From Trichocoleus desertorum ATA4-8-CV12 (lineage in GTDB: Bacteria; Cyanobacteriota; Cyanobacteriia; FACHB-46), in contig JAHHIL010000014.1 in NCBI GenBank assembly GCA_019358975.1, forward strand, positions 1-64,000: a stretch of DNA of 64,000 bases, read 5' to 3'. Shown piece after piece: positions 10,636-19,324 of this stretch. Below the pieces are notes generated by a model that was not told the origin of the DNA, did not search any database, and saw only the letters and a list, made by a program, of their open reading frames with translations. The translations under genes were made by a program, and so were the position numbers. The first letter of the stretch is position 1; every line of letters starts with the position of its first letter.

Positions 10636-10983
10636 CTAGTAGCTAGTTTCCTCAGGTTGAGGAGGCTCAAAAGGCTCTACTAATGAGAACGGGGGCATGT
10701 TAGGTAAGTCTGAAATTCCTGAGTTTGCCAACATGGTTTTGATGGCAGGATCACGCAGGCTGATCCAGAGGCTGCAAGTATTGATGCCAGAACTGATCAC
10801 AATCGAAGTGCCTTGCTGGGAGAGTTTGCAGCCAAAGTGGTAGAGCTGAGGACGATAGCGTAGCTCTAAGGTTTGCAGGCGGCAAAACAACTCTCCTTGA
10901 TAGGACAACCCATCTTGCACCTTGTTATCAAACCAAAACTTGAAAATAAGAATTTTTCTCTCATCTATAACGAAAGGTAACAC
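10636..10983 (-). CDS. Hypothetical protein, about 115 residues
   Basis: Starts at GTG. The product reads as a plausible soluble protein: KFWFDNKVQDGLSYQGELF, then LELRYRPQLYHFGCKLSQQG and a segment SLWISLRDPAIKTML, ending in a Pro/Glu-rich tail. The balanced composition and lack of low-complexity sequence support a real gene, but I cannot name a family. The upstream gap to the polysaccharide deacetylase is about 280 bases. No signal peptide or membrane helix is seen. It is a better candidate than the small frames around it. Confidence 0.55.
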   Translation of the reverse strand: MLPFVIDERKILIFKFWFDNKVQDGLSYQGELFCRLQTLELRYRPQLYHFGCKLSQQGTSIVISSGINTCSLWISLRDPAIKTMLANSGISDLPNMPPFSLVEPFEPPQPEETSY

Positions 10984-11259
10984 TTGATGTACCTGCCAGA
11001 GAGTTGCTTGATTTTAGATTCAGTAACCTTCAGTCATAAATGAGGAAATTGCTGAGGCTCCGCAGAGCCTTGCTTCCTGATCTCTTAAGCGAGAGGGTGC
11101 AAAAATCTAGAAGACTAGAAGATTGTGGAGTTATTTAATTTTGAGTTGAACTGAAATTGTGCAGTCTGCTATAGCACCCTAAAACCTAGCTTAGGAATGA
11201 AAATCAAATCCACAAGTTGGAAAGAGAATCAAATCATGCAACCCTGATGATTATTTATT

Positions 11260-11949
11260 TTAGTGTTGGCTTTGCATCTGCCAAAGTTGATCGACTGTGA
11301 CAAAGTGATAGCCGAGTTGTAGAAGGCGAGGAATCAACCCAGCGACGGTGGCTGCCACATCAGCTCCTCCAAAATAGCCGTCATGTAAAACAATCAGCGA
11401 ACCCTGCTGCACTTGTTTGAGCACCCGCTGCGTCACAACGGAAATGCCAGGTCGCTCCCAGTCTTCAGGCACAACGCTCCACATCACAGGGCGGTAACCC
11501 CAGTTTTTTAGCAGGCTTAAGGTTTGAGGGGTAAATAAGCCGTTAGGTGGCCGAACATCGATCATGTGCTGCTGTACGTAAGCCAACTCTAAGTGACAGG
11601 CTTGGGCGATCGCGCTTTGAGTTTGCTCTAGGCTTTGTTTGAGCGCAGTAGGGGTGAGTTTAGGAAAAGCCCGATGGTCGTAGCCATGCAAGCCAATCCA
11701 GTAACCTTGTTCATAAACGCTTTGAGCGACAGTGGGAGCTTGATTCACACAAGCACCAAGCCAAAAGAAGCTAGCCGGAATCTTGTAAGTATTTAAAACT
11801 TCTAAAAGTCTAGGAGTGTGCTCTGGGTGAGGCCCATCATCAAATGTGAGGGCGATCGCGGGTGAGCTGCAATGACCGCTCCAGAGACAGCCCGGAAAAG
11901 CAGGCTTGAGAAGCTGATATAAGACTGGATAGAGGGGAGCGAGTTGCAT
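11260..11949 (-). CDS. Polysaccharide deacetylase (NodB homology, CE4 family)
   Basis: A 229-residue CE4 enzyme that would remove acetyl groups from N-acetylglucosamine polymers or peptidoglycan. Motif 1 is TFDDGP (35-40), motif 2 is HGYDH (metal ligands His88 and His92, Gly in place of the usual Ser/Thr), motif 3 is RPPNG (133-137) and motif 5 is LHDG (His189). The catalytic base (first Asp of TFDD) and metal ligands are all present, so it is likely active. No clear cleavable signal peptide is seen, though the N-terminus is hydrophobic. It is a single gene; the substrate is not shown by context. Confidence 0.9.
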   Translation of the reverse strand: MQLAPLYPVLYQLLKPAFPGCLWSGHCSSPAIALTFDDGPHPEHTPRLLEVLNTYKIPASFFWLGACVNQAPTVAQSVYEQGYWIGLHGYDHRAFPKLTPTALKQSLEQTQSAIAQACHLELAYVQQHMIDVRPPNGLFTPQTLSLLKNWGYRPVMWSVVPEDWERPGISVVTQRVLKQVQQGSLIVLHDGYFGGADVAATVAGLIPRLLQLGYHFVTVDQLWQMQSQH

Positions 11950-12064
11950 GACTGATGGGATTCGCCTTAGATGGATCTAACTCAGTTGCTGAAGCTCAGT
12001 TGCCTAGGTTTAGCTGCCTACTAGTTGCCCAAGTGAGCGTCAACTGCCTCGATCTTACTGAACT

Positions 12065-12460
12065 TCAACTTCCGACTAAGCAACTGCGCCGCACTTTAGC
12101 CGATTGCACTAACGAAGAAAGAATGTCGCCACTGATCGGTTTGACTAAAAAACCATCGAATCCAGGGTTTTCTTCCTGTGGCAACCAACTAGGGGCATGA
12201 CAATCGGTTAGGGCCACAATGGTCGTATTGCTAGTCCGGGTCATGCTGCGTAAATGATGAACCAAGCCCCCTGACCAAGCATGGCGATCGCCTGACAAAA
12301 TTACTAGATAAGGTAGTTCTTGATTCGCTTGAGCCATTGCTTGTGCTTCTGAGCCAGCTACACTGACAGCACAGCAGAGTCGGCCTAATAGCGACTTTAA
12401 TATCTCTAAATCATCTGATTGTTGGCTCAGAACCAACACATAACTCGAAAGTGACTGCAT
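12065..12460 (-). CDS. Receiver-like protein without the phospho-acceptor Asp
   Basis: 131 residues with the fold pattern of a response-regulator receiver: SYVLVLSQQSDD (beta1 and acidic pair), YLVILS (beta3), TIVALTD (beta4) and DGFLVKPI (beta5 with Lys107). At the beta3 end, where Asp is phosphorylated, the sequence is LVILSGD with Ser56 at the aligned position and Asp58 two residues later. It is therefore probably a pseudo-receiver that signals by binding rather than by phosphorylation. It lies head-to-head with the deacetylase in no obvious operon. Confidence 0.75.
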   Translation of the reverse strand: MQSLSSYVLVLSQQSDDLEILKSLLGRLCCAVSVAGSEAQAMAQANQELPYLVILSGDRHAWSGGLVHHLRSMTRTSNTTIVALTDCHAPSWLPQEENPGFDGFLVKPISGDILSSLVQSAKVRRSCLVGS

Positions 12461-13262
12461 AAATAACCCAGCACGCTATCTGCCACTATATCTGTAGAGA
12501 AATCCTTATTTCATGGCCTTTGAACTGCTGGAATCTCTTGCCTAATTATCTTCTGGTTGTTTGTGAGGTAAATGTGGCTTTTCACTTTCTTCAGCTTTGA
12601 GCCACCAAGTTAACACTGGCAATATTGCTAAAGATTAAGGTCTGCTTAAATAAATTAGGTTGTTTGTAGCAAGCTGCTAACTGGGAACAGCCTCATATTC
12701 AGAATACTAAGATTTGTCTTGGCCTGACTCTGAATATATTTAATGCCCTTAGGAAAGATTGTTGTTTTTGTTTTTGACCACCAAAGCCCTTGAAATCAAT
12801 ACTTTCAGGGTTTAGATAAAAGAGTTTTCCGGATGAAGGCGGAAAAGTTTAAATTAAATTAAAGGAAGTCAATCCTTGAGACAGCTTTTGTTTTAGCCAA
12901 GTATTCGTAAAGATTTGGTGACACTGGCGATACCAAATAATTAAGAAATAGTTTTAAGGCCAACCCCTCCATATAGATTATGGATTCCTTTCTTAAGGAG
13001 AGATGATAAATCCTGTTAGTAGAAAGCTTGGAATCTAAGTGGAAGCCGCTATTTATTTTCTCTTGCCTTACTAAAAAACGAAATTAAATAAAAAAGGATT
13101 GAGCGGAAAAGTTAATCCTTTCTGTACTTGTTTTGTGGGAAATTAACTTGGTCGTTAATGGGTAGAGAGAAAATCTGTATTTTTAGTTTAATAAATTTTA
13201 TGCCGCATTCCCTAAAAACTTCTATGAGACTTTTGTCGCCAAGCCTAAAAAATTCTAGTTGC
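12461..13262. other. Long AT-rich intergenic region
   Basis: Eight hundred bases with markedly lower GC than the window and no HIP1 octamers. It contains several hairpins, for example AAAGGATT/AATCCTTT at 13093-13121, whose minus-strand copy is followed by T residues, and TTTTCC/GGAAAA near 12824. No ORF of credible composition, tRNA or repeat array was found. It may hold promoters for the flanking divergent genes or an unrecognised small RNA. Confidence 0.5.
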
Positions 13263-13808
13263 ATGGATGTAACTGAGCGATTCAAGTGCAAGCGATCGCA
13301 TCAATGGCCAAGAATTCGCTGCATCTTTATGGGGCTTGGACTGGCGATCGCGCTGGCAGGGTGCGAAACTCTAACTGCCAGCCAATATGAAGCGACCGCT
13401 CGCACCACCTATACCTGGCAGGTAGAATACTCTACCAACCCAGGCCGTGATCAAGCGACTCGTACCGAAGCCTTTTCGACGACTTCTCTGCTCAATCGCA
13501 ACGGCAATCGACCCGAAGGTGCAGTCACAGGGCCAGACGATCGGGGACTATGGTGGCCTGCTTTACCGCCTCGCCCTACCGTAGATGAAATGGAGCAACG
13601 ACAGCGTACCTACGAGAAAATCAGCACTCCCCAGATCCTCAAAACTGTGGAGTATCAAATTACTTATCAGAGTGGCGATCGCGCAACCACCGCCGCCGCC
13701 AACTATGACGTATACCGAACCGTCGTAAAGGCATTACCAAACAACACACCCCTAGAGCTGACTTTGGGGGTAGATGAGCAATCTGTCACTAAGGCTGAGC
13801 CACAATAA
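13263..13808 (+). CDS. Predicted lipoprotein of unknown function
   Basis: I place the start at ATG 13263, giving 181 residues with a basic N-region (KCKRSHQWPRIR), a hydrophobic core (CIFMGLGLAIA) and the lipobox LAGC. Longer in-frame upstream starts would put an unlikely 45-residue extension before the signal. The mature protein is polar and Thr/Arg rich; the segment LWWPALPPRPTVDEMEQR is distinctive, but I recognise no family. It is likely anchored to the membrane by its lipidated Cys. Its stop lies eight bases from the convergent thyX stop. Confidence 0.75.
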   Translation: MDVTERFKCKRSHQWPRIRCIFMGLGLAIALAGCETLTASQYEATARTTYTWQVEYSTNPGRDQATRTEAFSTTSLLNRNGNRPEGAVTGPDDRGLWWPALPPRPTVDEMEQRQRTYEKISTPQILKTVEYQITYQSGDRATTAAANYDVYRTVVKALPNNTPLELTLGVDEQSVTKAEPQ

Positions 13809-13816
13809 CTAACTAG

Positions 13817-15190
13817 CTATGGCGCTAAGCGAGCTTTCTTTAATCGGTTGGTTTCATACCAGTCAGCGATCGCGGGCACCCAAGCCTGGAAGTGCGGCCA
13901 GATTAGCTCACATAGCTTTTGGGCTTCCAGTTGAGCATCTGCTTTCCATCTGAGGTCGATCAAATGCATCAGCGATCGCACGTTGGCTGACATGACCCAA
14001 TGCTGCCGTACATCAAAGGGAATTAAGCTGCGGGCATGTTCCTCAGAAAAGCCTTGGTCAATCCGGAGTTTGTAGCGTTCGCAACCCGCAAAACACCATT
14101 CCAGATCTTGCCTTCTCAGTTCTTCGGTGTATTCGTAGCGCTTGCCTTGGCGATCGGTGTAAAAACCAACGGGGCGTAGATAGAAGACATCTTCCACATC
14201 TCGCTTTCCCTCCACCACATCAATAATGCGCTGCCCTGTGTAACGGAAAGAGTTGTGTACTACTACGCCATTTGCTACAAAGTTATGCCAACGACCAGCC
14301 ACTTCAATGTCATAGGTTTGCTGCCGTCCTAGGTACTTAACCTGAACCACTTTCATCGGATGAGCTTTGAGCTTTCGACCTTGGGGTTTTGGCTTAGGAA
14401 GTAACTCGGTAATCGGCATAAGGTTTTGCGCGAACTCTAGTTTTGGCCTCTCACCGACGACAACTCCATTTGTCATCAAATGGCAATCTTGTTTGAAGGA
14501 TAAGACTTCACCATCAGCATTGGTTAGGAGTTCCAGCGCTTCACCCATGCGACTCCAACCCTCGGCAGTAAATAGCTGGTGGTTTTCGGTGCAGTCGAGG
14601 GTGCGACCGTCTTCAAGGGTGAGGCGATAAACTGGCTGCATGCCTTGATTGAAAATGTGCTGGATATGGCTGGTCTCGAAGATGCCAGTTTCTTCATTCA
14701 AGACCCGCAGCGACATTTTCTTCAAACGATTTTTGCAATCACGGCGATACTCTCCCGGCGGTTCACCGTTACGTCCTCGAACATTTCTAGTTCTGACGGC
14801 TTTTTCACCATTGGCCCAGAGGTCATAGAGGTCAGCAATTCTAATTTTGCGGAGGCTACCCGATGCTTTGACGAAGGTAATTTCTGTATCCCCCGCAAGA
14901 CATTGAACATCAAAGCTCACGCCGACCCTGTGAGTTCGGATTTGCTGCATGGTGGAGTGAGGGAACCAGCCGCAGTTGAGGATAATTTGTGGATGTTCTA
15001 GCGGGCCGTAGTGTCCCCGATTGCCCGCCAGGAGGTTCTTGGTGATTAACTCGCCACATTTAGCTTCATCGGGCCAGCGATCGCGCTCTCCATAGACCCA
15101 GGCTTCGCTGTAGTCCTGGTGCATGGCTAAATAAATCGCCTGTTGGGGATTTGAGGTTGCCCTCAGGACTTCAACCTGGAATCTCTGCAT
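13817..15190 (-). CDS. thyX: Flavin-dependent thymidylate synthase ThyX containing an intein
   Basis: ThyX makes dTMP from dUMP using FAD, NADPH and methylene-tetrahydrofolate. The 457-residue precursor has ThyX extein blocks at residues 1-96 and 314-457, 240 residues once joined, a normal ThyX length. The catalytic signature is split: RTHRVGVSFDVQ before the insertion and SFRYTG after it. Ser314, the +1 extein residue, falls inside the conserved nucleotide-binding motif. Downstream ThyX features include the motif near YRLRIDQGFSEEHAR and SANVRSLMHLIDLR. The intervening 217 residues are a mini-intein, so activity should require protein splicing. Confidence 0.95.
   Translation of the reverse strand: MQRFQVEVLRATSNPQQAIYLAMHQDYSEAWVYGERDRWPDEAKCGELITKNLLAGNRGHYGPLEHPQIILNCGWFPHSTMQQIRTHRVGVSFDVQCLAGDTEITFVKASGSLRKIRIADLYDLWANGEKAVRTRNVRGRNGEPPGEYRRDCKNRLKKMSLRVLNEETGIFETSHIQHIFNQGMQPVYRLTLEDGRTLDCTENHQLFTAEGWSRMGEALELLTNADGEVLSFKQDCHLMTNGVVVGERPKLEFAQNLMPITELLPKPKPQGRKLKAHPMKVVQVKYLGRQQTYDIEVAGRWHNFVANGVVVHNSFRYTGQRIIDVVEGKRDVEDVFYLRPVGFYTDRQGKRYEYTEELRRQDLEWCFAGCERYKLRIDQGFSEEHARSLIPFDVRQHWVMSANVRSLMHLIDLRWKADAQLEAQKLCELIWPHFQAWVPAIADWYETNRLKKARLAP
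14252..14902 (-). other. Mini-intein in ThyX
   Basis: Residues 97-313 (217 aa) of the thyX product. It begins with Cys97 in CLAGDTEIT (block A), has block B with T201-x-x-H204 in DCTENHQLF, block F in TYDIEVAGRWHNFV, and ends VVVHN (block G) before extein Ser314. All standard splicing residues are present: Cys1, block B Thr/His, penultimate His and terminal Asn. No LAGLIDADG or HNH endonuclease is visible, and the length is too short for one, so it is an endonuclease-free mini-intein that is probably inherited vertically. Confidence 0.93.
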
Positions 15191-15367
15191 GACCGCCCAT
15201 CTCTAAAAATCACGGGAACTGATCATAACTTCTTTTCTGACTTCCTTCTCACCTCCCTCTCGGGCCAAGAAATTGGTAAGAATGCAATATTGCGGTTGAA
15301 TTCAGCGAAAATTGAAACATTCCTAGCACACTTGCTGCCAAAACAATTTCTTCAGCCTGGAAAGTCA

Positions 15368-15847
15368 ATGACAATCACAATTTCGCTCAAGCCTGAACAT
15401 TTCAACAGTTTAGATGTATCGCCCGTGCAAACTGTGATTGAGAAGTTAATTAGAGAAGGGGCGATCGCGGCTTCTGAACAGAAGATCACCTTTGAAATTG
15501 AATATCCGCGTGAGCCTGAAGACCCAAGAGAGTTGCCCGAAATTCCTGAGATCCGCCTGTGGTTTGTGCGACTAGATGCGGCTTATCCTTGGTTGCCCTT
15601 TTTGCTCGACTGGAAAGCGGGGGAACTGGCTCGTTATACAGCCATGCAAGTGCCACATCAGTTTCATCGGGTGGAAGGGATTCAATACAACCCAGAGGCT
15701 TTGGAGTTGTTCGTGATGAAAAAAGTGTTTGTCTTGGCGGATTGGCTGAAGCAGTATGGTATCCCCAGCAAAGCTCGTGTCAAGTCAATGGCTCAGATGT
15801 TTGGCTATGAACTGGATGATGAATTTTTCAACCTAGTGGTTTCGTAG
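15368..15847 (+). CDS. crr6: CRR6-type NDH-1 assembly factor (DUF1817)
   Basis: The product from ATG 15368 is 159 residues and matches remembered cyanobacterial CRR6/DUF1817 proteins: EIRLWFVRLDAAYPWLPFLL, WKAGELARYTAM, PHQF, EGIQYNPEALELFVM and GYELDDEFFNL. In plants CRR6 is needed to mature NdhI in the NDH-1 hydrophilic arm; cyanobacterial homologues assist the same step. GGAAAG stands just before this ATG; the longer frame starting at TTG 15290 adds 26 atypical residues. Its last 15 bases overlap the convergent HAD phosphatase gene. Confidence 0.88.
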   Translation: MTITISLKPEHFNSLDVSPVQTVIEKLIREGAIAASEQKITFEIEYPREPEDPRELPEIPEIRLWFVRLDAAYPWLPFLLDWKAGELARYTAMQVPHQFHRVEGIQYNPEALELFVMKKVFVLADWLKQYGIPSKARVKSMAQMFGYELDDEFFNLVVS

Positions 15848-16432
15848 TGACAAAATCCAATCAACAGCAGCAGGGAGATCTGCGGCAATGTAGTCGGGGC
15901 GGGTGTGATGTTGGTATTCGCCACCTAAGACGCGATCGCCAAATCCAGTCTGAACTAATATCCCGGTGCAGCCTGCATTGTGAGCCATGTCGATATCAGT
16001 CGCTTTATCTCCGACCATAAAACTTTGGCTGATATCGAGGTCATGCTCCCAGGCCGCAGCAATCAGCATGCCTGTATTGGGTTTACGCCAAGTGCTCCAG
16101 CGAGTCAAATCGGGATTAATACCACCCTCCGGAGGACTTAATGTGGGGCAAAAGTACAGTGCATCCAAGTAGGCACCTGCTGCTTGGTTCAAGAGAGAGC
16201 ATAGCCTTCGGTGTAAGGCTTCAACATGGCTAATTGGATAGTAGTTGCGGGCTGGCCCCGATTGGTTAGATACCAAGCAGCAAAACAAGCCTTGGTCATT
16301 CAACCGCCGCACTGCCTGAGCCACACCGGGCATTAAATGCAAGTCTTCAACCTGGTGAATGTAGCCAGCCTCAACATTGAGGACACCGTCACGATCCAAA
16401 AAGACCGCAATTTTACCTCCTGCCCCCTTCAT
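15833..16432 (-). CDS. HAD phosphatase, GmhB/HisB-N-like (heptose bisphosphatase type)
   Basis: A 199-residue HAD-family phosphatase. The nucleophile motif is FLDRDGVLN (residues 11-19), motif II is LVSNQSG, the linker RKPNTGM includes the conserved Lys, and motif IV is GDKATDID. The CPTLSPPEGG stretch corresponds to the zinc loop of GmhB but keeps only one obvious Cys. GmhB dephosphorylates heptose bisphosphate for LPS precursors; histidinol phosphatase is a related activity. It follows the GT9 gene by 7 bases on the same strand, which favours envelope sugar metabolism. Confidence 0.85.
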   Translation of the reverse strand: MKGAGGKIAVFLDRDGVLNVEAGYIHQVEDLHLMPGVAQAVRRLNDQGLFCCLVSNQSGPARNYYPISHVEALHRRLCSLLNQAAGAYLDALYFCPTLSPPEGGINPDLTRWSTWRKPNTGMLIAAAWEHDLDISQSFMVGDKATDIDMAHNAGCTGILVQTGFGDRVLGGEYQHHTRPDYIAADLPAAVDWILSLRNH

Positions 16433-16439
16433 CCGGTTT

Positions 16440-17414
16440 CTAATTGCCCCAAACTTTCTTGAGCACCGTTTCTGGCGTAATGTCCGCCATCTTGTCAGTA
16501 GGAGATTTGATCCCTACAAAGCGAGTTTCGCCTGAACCATCGGCTTGGGGAAGAAGTTTATTAGGATCGGTAGGCCCAAACAAGGCTAGGGTGAAGGTTT
16601 TGACGGCAACCGCGAGATGCATGGGGGCACTGTCGGTGCAGAGCATCAAGTTAGCTCCCGCAATCGTAGCTGCGAGCTTGCCAATGTCACTGGGTTTGGT
16701 CACTTTGACATCTGGGGCCGCTTCTTGTAGTTCAGTGACAAACTCCGCATCATCTGGCCCTTGAACCACCACAATGGGGAGATTCGGTTGACGCTGCCGG
16801 AAATCTTGAATAATTTTTTGCCAGTTTTGCACCGGATAAATTTTATCAATACCTTTGGCCTTAGACAGGTTGCTCGATCCACCGTGGATCAGGACATAAC
16901 CACTTTCTTGAATGCCTAAGCGTTTTTGTTCTGCTTCGGCCCATTCGATATCTTTTTTAGGAACGTTAATTGTGATTTCTGGGCAGGGGGTAGAAATCCC
17001 AAGACCTTGCAGGAGGTCATGGTACATTTGCGCCGCGTACTGTTCTTGCTTCAGGGGGACTGGTTGAGTCAGGAAGCGTTCACCGCCTGCCGCATAACCA
17101 ACTCGCGTAGGGATGCCCGTGAGCCAGAGGACCAGTCCGATCGCCCAACGTTGCCCTAAGGACAAGACAGTATCGTACTCACGATCGCGAATAATACCTA
17201 GGAGATTGCCCCAGTCTGCCAAGCTATTGTTTTGTTTAAAGTCGAAGGGAATGGTGTCGTGAACAGACTTACAGACTCTGTAAGCATCTTTGGCTCGCGG
17301 TTCTACGACGATATCAATTTGGGCATCGGGGTATGCCCGTTTTAGGTCATCAAGGGTCGGGAAGAACAGAAGTTGATCGCCGATCCCACCAGGGACAAGG
17401 GCCAGTACTCGCAT
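16440..17414 (-). CDS. Glycosyltransferase family 9 (heptosyltransferase-like)
   Basis: A 324-residue GT-B fold enzyme. The N-terminal domain begins LVPGGIGDQLLFFPTL, the acceptor-side Gly-rich motif of GT9 proteins such as WaaC/WaaF. The C-terminal donor domain has VLIHGGSSNLSKAK, then LCTDSAPMHLAVAV and LALFGPTDP. These enzymes transfer ADP-heptose or related sugars onto lipid A core or other glycans. It forms a two-gene unit with the HAD phosphatase. Cyanobacterial LPS often lacks heptose, so the actual donor is uncertain. Confidence 0.9.
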   Translation of the reverse strand: MRVLALVPGGIGDQLLFFPTLDDLKRAYPDAQIDIVVEPRAKDAYRVCKSVHDTIPFDFKQNNSLADWGNLLGIIRDREYDTVLSLGQRWAIGLVLWLTGIPTRVGYAAGGERFLTQPVPLKQEQYAAQMYHDLLQGLGISTPCPEITINVPKKDIEWAEAEQKRLGIQESGYVLIHGGSSNLSKAKGIDKIYPVQNWQKIIQDFRQRQPNLPIVVVQGPDDAEFVTELQEAAPDVKVTKPSDIGKLAATIAGANLMLCTDSAPMHLAVAVKTFTLALFGPTDPNKLLPQADGSGETRFVGIKSPTDKMADITPETVLKKVWGN

Positions 17415-17613
17415 TATTTAGAAGAGTTTAAGTTGACTGACGCTCCCTATTTTAGGTGAAGATATACCTAGCAAAACAATCCTTCTAAAGGAGTCAGTCT
17501 CCAAAACACCAATGGGACTGATGATTTTGGGTTAATTCTTAAAAAACACTGCAATTATTCCAAGCATGGTCAGTGCATGGGTCACTTAGTCATGAGCAAG
17601 TTAGGGGAGTAGC

Positions 17614-18306
17614 GTGTACTTATTAATTCCAGCCGCCGGAATGGGTCGTCGCATGGGTAGCGATCGCAATAAATTGTTGTTGACCCTCCTAGAAAAACCT
17701 TTGCTCGCTTGGACACTGTTGGCGGCTGAAGCGTCTCGACACATCCAATGGATTGGCATTGTCGGCCAGCCAGAAGATTGGCCTGAGTTCAAAGAAATCA
17801 TGGCCAGCGTTTCTCTTTCTAAATCCGTCGAGCTGATTCAAGGTGGATCGACCCGCCAAGAATCAGTTTATAACGGCCTGCAAGCACTACCTCCAGAAGC
17901 CGATCGCGTGCTGATTCATGATGGAGCCCGATGTCTAGCTACCCCAGAACTGCTCGATCGCTGTGCCGAGGCATTGTTCGAGTGCTCCGGGCTGATTGCA
18001 GCGGTGCCCGTCAAAGATACGATCAAGGTCGTAGAGCCAGGAACCCACTGGATCAATAGCACACCCGATCGCCAATTTCTGTGGGCCGCTCAAACTCCTC
18101 AAGGCTTTGATGTCGCTCAGCTGAAGCAGTGTCACGAAACAGGGCGATCGCAAGGCTGGGAAGTGACCGATGACGCAGCGTTGTTTGAAAAATGCAACCT
18201 GCCCGTCCGAATCGTGCCCGGAGAAGAAACCAATCTGAAGGTGACAACCCCAGTGGATTTAGCGATCGCAGAATTCATCCTCCGACAACGCTTAAATTTT
18301 CTGTAG
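17614..18306 (+). CDS. ispD: 2-C-methyl-D-erythritol 4-phosphate cytidylyltransferase
   Basis: IspD couples MEP with CTP in the third step of the MEP isoprenoid pathway, which supplies carotenoids, phytol and quinones. The 230-residue protein begins with a GTG start and the nucleotide-binding LIPAAGMGRRMGSDRNKLLL. RQESVYNGL and VLIHDGARCL, then AVPVKDTIK, QTPQGF and VTDDAALFE follow in the family order. The C-terminal GEETNLKVTTPVDL is the IspD signature. A GGGGAG site lies upstream. It is a single gene; the next gene is an SDR. Confidence 0.95.
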   Translation: MYLLIPAAGMGRRMGSDRNKLLLTLLEKPLLAWTLLAAEASRHIQWIGIVGQPEDWPEFKEIMASVSLSKSVELIQGGSTRQESVYNGLQALPPEADRVLIHDGARCLATPELLDRCAEALFECSGLIAAVPVKDTIKVVEPGTHWINSTPDRQFLWAAQTPQGFDVAQLKQCHETGRSQGWEVTDDAALFEKCNLPVRIVPGEETNLKVTTPVDLAIAEFILRQRLNFL

Positions 18307-18428
18307 AATTAGGGGCTGTTTGAGCGGCCAATATTCTCTTAATCTCTACTACTAGTGAATTCGTGTTGCTTTACTTTCAGAAAGTTGAGTCCCTACAATG
18401 ACGCAGTTGAAAACGTGGGGATGCTGGA

Positions 18429-19175
18429 ATGGGTAAAAGATTGGCAGGTAAAGTCGCTGTAGTCACGGGCGGCTCTAGAGGGTTGGGGCAAGCCTTCGCT
18501 AAGCGACTAGCCGAAGATGGAGCGGATGTCGCGATCGCTGCAACTTCGCTAGCAACCGAAACCGAAGAAATAGTCAGAGCAACTGGACAGAAGGCAATCG
18601 CGCAAATTTGTGACGTTACCTCTCCCGAATCTGTGGCTGAGTTTGCAGCAGTTGTGCAAGCCCAACTAGGACAATGCGACATCCTGGTCAACAACGCAGG
18701 CATTTATCCCTTTCATGCCTTTGAGGACATGAGCTTTGAGGATTGGCGCAAAGTTTTAGCCGTGAGCTTGGACGGCACATTTCTCATGTGCAAAGCCTTT
18801 ATTCCAGGCATGAAAAAGCGTCGCTTTGGCCGAATTATTAACCTCACTTCCACCGCCAATTGGCTCGTGATTCCTAACCTGGCACACTACAACGCCGCCA
18901 AAATGGGTGTAATCGGTTTAACCAGAGCCTTAGCCACCGAAATGGGCGAATTTGGCATTACCGTCAACGCCGTCGCTCCCGGTTTAGTTCGCACCGGAAC
19001 TACAGAAACAGGGCCACAAGTGCATATGTTTGACGCGATCGCTCAAATGCAAGCCATCAAACAAACCCTCAACCCAGACGAGATTGTCGGCGTTGTGTCT
19101 TTTCTAGCCTCCGAAGACGCTGCCTTCATCACCGGACAAACACTCGCGATCGATGGCGGTTTGGTGAGGCTGTGA
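18429..19175 (+). CDS. Short-chain dehydrogenase/reductase
   Basis: A 248-residue classical SDR. The NAD(P) site is VVTGGSRGLGQAFA (near residues 12-25), NNAG is at the beta4 position and the catalytic set is Ser in LTSTANW with Tyr and Lys in HYNAAKMG. The C-terminal FITGQTLAIDGG is typical. FabG-type 3-oxoacyl-ACP reductases and many sugar or aldehyde reductases share this plan, and the gene is not among fatty-acid genes, so the substrate is unresolved. The stop codon is followed directly by a purine-rich repeat. Confidence 0.88.
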   Translation: MGKRLAGKVAVVTGGSRGLGQAFAKRLAEDGADVAIAATSLATETEEIVRATGQKAIAQICDVTSPESVAEFAAVVQAQLGQCDILVNNAGIYPFHAFEDMSFEDWRKVLAVSLDGTFLMCKAFIPGMKKRRFGRIINLTSTANWLVIPNLAHYNAAKMGVIGLTRALATEMGEFGITVNAVAPGLVRTGTTETGPQVHMFDAIAQMQAIKQTLNPDEIVGVVSFLASEDAAFITGQTLAIDGGLVRL

Positions 19176-19178
19176 AAG

Positions 19179-19282
19179 AAGGATGAAGGAGGAGGGATGA
19201 AGGATGAAGAGGGAGGGGAGAGAAGAATCAGGAGGTAGGAGTCAGGAGGCAGAAAAAAGGAGGTAAGAGAAATGAAATAAAG
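19179..19282 (+). repeat. Purine-rich GGATGAAG-type repeat tract
   Basis: About 100 bases of almost pure purine on the + strand, built from GGATGAAGG, GGAGGGA and related units. Its opening 19-mer AAGGATGAAGGAGGAGGGA occurs again at 62396 inside a coding gene, and inverted relatives occur at 25604-25666. It resembles the short tandemly repeated repetitive sequences known from filamentous cyanobacteria. Confidence 0.75.
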
Positions 19283-19324
19283 AATCGAAATGCTAACAGC
19301 TAGGCTCGTTTGGAGGGGGGCTGG

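Noticed and set aside
10224-10683. Two overlapping plus-strand frames in the AT-rich gap
   Set aside because: Products have no plausible domain, composition is atypical, and neither has a ribosome-binding site; they partly overlap a better minus-strand candidate.
13093-13121. AAAGGATT/AATCCTTT hairpin as a minus-strand terminator
   Set aside because: No minus-strand gene ends nearby, since the lipoprotein gene to its right is on the + strand; it is left as an unassigned hairpin.
19179-19282. Purine-rich tract as a small protein gene or CRISPR-like array
   Set aside because: Units are irregular with no spacers of constant length and no start codon; it fits a dispersed simple repeat.
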